Source: JAVBQB01 sp031549265 (GTDB lineage: Bacteria; Bacillota; Clostridia; Oscillospirales; JAVBQB01). From it: a DNA stretch of 64,000 nucleotides. This document shows positions 62,009 to 64,000 of this stretch, piece by piece. The notes under the pieces are model-generated. The model was given only the letters and a program-made list of their open reading frames with translations. It had not been told where the DNA came from and searched no databases. The stretch is taken from contig JAVBQB010000002.1 of the NCBI GenBank assembly GCA_031549265.1, positions 372,001 to 436,000 of the forward strand, written 5' to 3'. Position numbers and translations under genes: made by a program. Within the stretch, counting starts at the first letter, position 1. Each line of letters starts with the position of its first letter.

Positions 62009-62713
62009 GTGCCGAGAAAAGTGCTCATTGTAGAGGATGACCAGAATATTGCGGAGCTTCTCCGCATGTACCTTGAGAAGGAAGGCTTCATTACGCGCAT
62101 GGCGCCCGATGGCAACATAGCGCTGACCGAATTCTCGAAATCGCAGCCCGACCTGGTACTGCTTGACCTCATGCTGCCCGGGCGGGACGGATGGGAAGTC
62201 TGCTCCGAAATCCGTAAGAATTCAACCGTGCCGATCATTATGATTACCGCGAAGGGCGAGACGTTTGACAAGGTGCAGGGGCTCGAAATGGGCGCCGACG
62301 ACTACATCGCCAAGCCTTTTGAAATGAAAGAAGTCATGGCGCGCATACATGCTGTCATGCGGAGATACGGACATTCGACGGGCGCCGCGAGAAGGCTGAC
62401 TTACGACAAGCTGGTAATAGATATGGAGTCGTTTGAGCTGGTGGTGGACGGCAAACGCACCGATGTGCCGCCAAAAGAGCTGGAACTGCTGTTTCACCTC
62501 GCGTCGTCGCCCAATAGAGTGTTTACCAGGAATCAGCTGCTGGACGACGTCTGGGGCTTCGACTACTTCGGAGACTCAAGGACTGTTGACGTCCATATCA
62601 AGCGGCTGCGTGAAAAACTTGAGGGAGTCAGTACCCGCTGGACACTCAAAACGGTTTGGGGCGTCGGCTATAAATTTGAGTTAGGCGAATCTGATGAGAA
62701 GTCTGCTATTTAA
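62009..62713 (+). CDS. OmpR-family response regulator
   Basis: A 234-residue regulator: receiver domain with VLIVEDDQN and phospho-acceptor Asp in LVLLDLMLPGRDGW, K in IAKPFEMKEV, and a C-terminal winged helix (KELELLFHLASSPNRVFTRNQLLDDVWGFDYFGDSRTVDVHIKRL). It resembles the ResD/PhoP-like group. GTG at 62009 is chosen because CGGAGGGA lies six bases upstream; TTG at 61991 is less likely. It overlaps its kinase gene by 20 bases. Confidence 0.93.
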   Translation: MPRKVLIVEDDQNIAELLRMYLEKEGFITRMAPDGNIALTEFSKSQPDLVLLDLMLPGRDGWEVCSEIRKNSTVPIIMITAKGETFDKVQGLEMGADDYIAKPFEMKEVMARIHAVMRRYGHSTGAARRLTYDKLVIDMESFELVVDGKRTDVPPKELELLFHLASSPNRVFTRNQLLDDVWGFDYFGDSRTVDVHIKRLREKLEGVSTRWTLKTVWGVGYKFELGESDEKSAI

Positions 62714-64000
62714 ACATTTCACCGTGACAGCCGTCTTGATACTGGGCAGCTTTGTGGCGCTCGGCGTAATATTCGTCACGCTGTCAAGCCATTATGTGAC
62801 AGAAGACAAACGAGACCAGCTCATCCGAAACGCCAAAATTGTATCAGAAAGCGCGGCGCAAGTCTTTGAGCTTGACTGGGCGTTCCATCTCAGCGTTTCA
62901 ACAGTTGCGGGGGTGACCGACGCGCATATCCTCGTCTGCAACAAAGATGGATTGGTGCTGGTCTGTTCGGACGAATCCCCCTGCAGGCACCTTGGACAGA
63001 CTGTGCCAAAGGCGGCGCTTCAACTCGCGTCGCTCGGCAATTACTCTGAAATAGGCAGCTTCGGCAGGTTTTATCCGCAGTCCTCGCTTACTGTGGGAGT
63101 TCCCATAGTCGCGCCTGACGGCAGCGTCATCGGCGTTACTTTTGCAACCGCTGAAATGCAGGGCGCTTCGAATCTGATTATGAACTACATGCGGCTGTTT
63201 GTTGTAACCGCAATCATCGTTCTAATTGCCGCATACCTGTCGGCGTTTTTTGCCGCGAGACAGCTGACCAAGCCGCTTAAAGTCATGTCGAGGGCGGCGC
63301 GCGAGTTTGCCCATGGCAATTTCGAGGTGCGCGTGCCGGTCAAAAACGAAATGTCGGAAACCGGTGAGCTTGCGTCCGCGTTTAACGCTATGGCTGACAG
63401 CCTGCAAAACGCTGAGGAGCTGCGCCGCGGTTTTATCGGCAACGTTTCGCACGAACTGCGCACACCGATGACGACAATCGCGGGATATATAGAAGGAATA
63501 CTGGACGGCACCATCCCGCAGGAAAAAGCGCACGGATACCTGCATGTCATCCGCGACGAGGTTCACAGACTGTCGAGGCTGGTTCGCCGGATGCTTGACA
63601 TCGCGAGGATGCAATCAGGGGAGACCGAACTGACTCTGAAAGATTTTGACATCTGCGAGCTCGTAAGCAGGGTGCTGCTGGGCTTTGAGAACAGGATAGA
63701 TTTCAAGCGCCTGGACGTCGACGCAAGCCTGCCGGACACACCTCTAAATGTACGCGCCGATCCGGACATGATAACGCAGGTAATATATAACCTTCTGGAT
63801 AACGCAGTTAAATTCGCTGCCGGAGAAACGGTTATCGAGGTTGCTGTCAAACGGGTTTCCAGTAAGGCGACAATATCTATTTCTAACAGCGGAGTGGAAA
63901 TACCGCCGGATGATCTGCCATTTATTTTTGGAAGGTTTCACAAGACCGACCGCAGCAGGGCGGCGGACCGCGATGGCGTCGGGCTCGGCCTCTACATTGT
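62694..64000 (+). CDS. Sensor histidine kinase, partial (C-terminus off window)
   Basis: The first 435 codons are present. Order: TM helix (about 9-31), extracytoplasmic sensor (about 32-160, with CNKDGLVLVCSDESPC), TM helix (about 165-188), HAMP (about 188-242), HisKA with VSHELRTPMTTIAGY (His near 257), HATPase with NLLDNAVKF and the start of the GVGLGLYIV box at the window edge. It is the partner of the regulator it overlaps. The ATG at 62694 follows the regulator frame closely. The stimulus is unknown; two Cys in the sensor region are notable. Confidence 0.93.
   Translation, partial: MRSLLFKHFTVTAVLILGSFVALGVIFVTLSSHYVTEDKRDQLIRNAKIVSESAAQVFELDWAFHLSVSTVAGVTDAHILVCNKDGLVLVCSDESPCRHLGQTVPKAALQLASLGNYSEIGSFGRFYPQSSLTVGVPIVAPDGSVIGVTFATAEMQGASNLIMNYMRLFVVTAIIVLIAAYLSAFFAARQLTKPLKVMSRAAREFAHGNFEVRVPVKNEMSETGELASAFNAMADSLQNAEELRRGFIGNVSHELRTPMTTIAGYIEGILDGTIPQEKAHGYLHVIRDEVHRLSRLVRRMLDIARMQSGETELTLKDFDICELVSRVLLGFENRIDFKRLDVDASLPDTPLNVRADPDMITQVIYNLLDNAVKFAAGETVIEVAVKRVSSKATISISNSGVEIPPDDLPFIFGRFHKTDRSRAADRDGVGLGLYI

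Overview
The window looks like a chromosomal segment of an anaerobic, low-oxygen-tolerance Bacillota, most likely class Clostridia (Oscillospiraceae-like or a related uncultured lineage). Support comes from a WalRK-YycH-YycI operon, a dnaG-rpoD operon, zinc-ribbon L31 and L32, a trimeric [FeFe] hydrogenase, rubredoxins, a DUF512 radical-SAM gene next to der and plsY, an S-layer (SLH) protein, and strong SigA-type promoters with G/A-rich ribosome binding sites and frequent TTG/GTG starts. This placement is inference; no 16S rRNA gene is present. I see no phage, insertion sequence, transposase or CRISPR array.

Layout. 1-5.2 kb (minus): nudF-walR-walK-yycH-yycI, from one good promoter. 5.3-13.1 kb (plus): L31, a flavin reductase, hflX, a YigZ protein, dgt, dnaG-rpoD and a PilZ c-di-GMP receptor. 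13.2-14.2 kb (minus): an RluA-type pseudouridine synthase. 14.3-23.9 kb (plus): DUF177-rpmF, then DUF512-der-plsY-chrA-chrA-hydC-hydB-hydA. 23.9-31.2 kb: a molybdenum/tungsten block with tupABC, a MOSC protein, moaC, two moeA paralogues (one fused to a PBP-like domain) and divergent mogA. 31.4-45.7 kb is a more accessory stretch: an HTH protein with an acidic linker, an acyl-ACP thioesterase, an orphan cobalamin riboswitch with a ruined downstream gene, a GntR-regulated ABC-2 exporter, secG, tRNA-Ser(UGA), a cysteine-rich microprotein, a DUF2975-XRE-DUF4173 operon with paired palindromes, an NfeD-flotillin pair and a lipoprotein. 46-52 kb: a FIST-domain hybrid sensor kinase, a CPA1 Na+/H+ antiporter, a DUF2007 protein. 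52.4-57.8 kb (minus): uvrB-uvrA translationally coupled to an unusual rubredoxin with an insertion, then an ordinary rubredoxin. 57.9-61.7 kb (minus): a 1272-residue SLH protein. 62.0-64.0 kb (plus): an OmpR-type regulator and a sensor kinase that runs off the right edge.

How the genes fit together. The hydrogenase and the two rubredoxins point to fermentative electron disposal and oxygen or peroxide defence. The tup/moe/mog block builds a molybdenum or tungsten pterin cofactor and imports tungstate, which suggests W-dependent oxidoreductases elsewhere in the genome. WalRK, the FIST kinase, the terminal two-component pair, the PilZ protein and the flotillin pair all act at the cell envelope.

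The points most worth following are the cobalamin riboswitch with its intact terminator but no intact gene (33.4-33.8 kb), the inserted rubredoxin locked to uvrBA, the loss of N-terminal cluster ligands in HydB, the 160-bp inverted-repeat-bounded element between nfeD and the flotillin gene, and the cysteine-rich microprotein at 38.2 kb.
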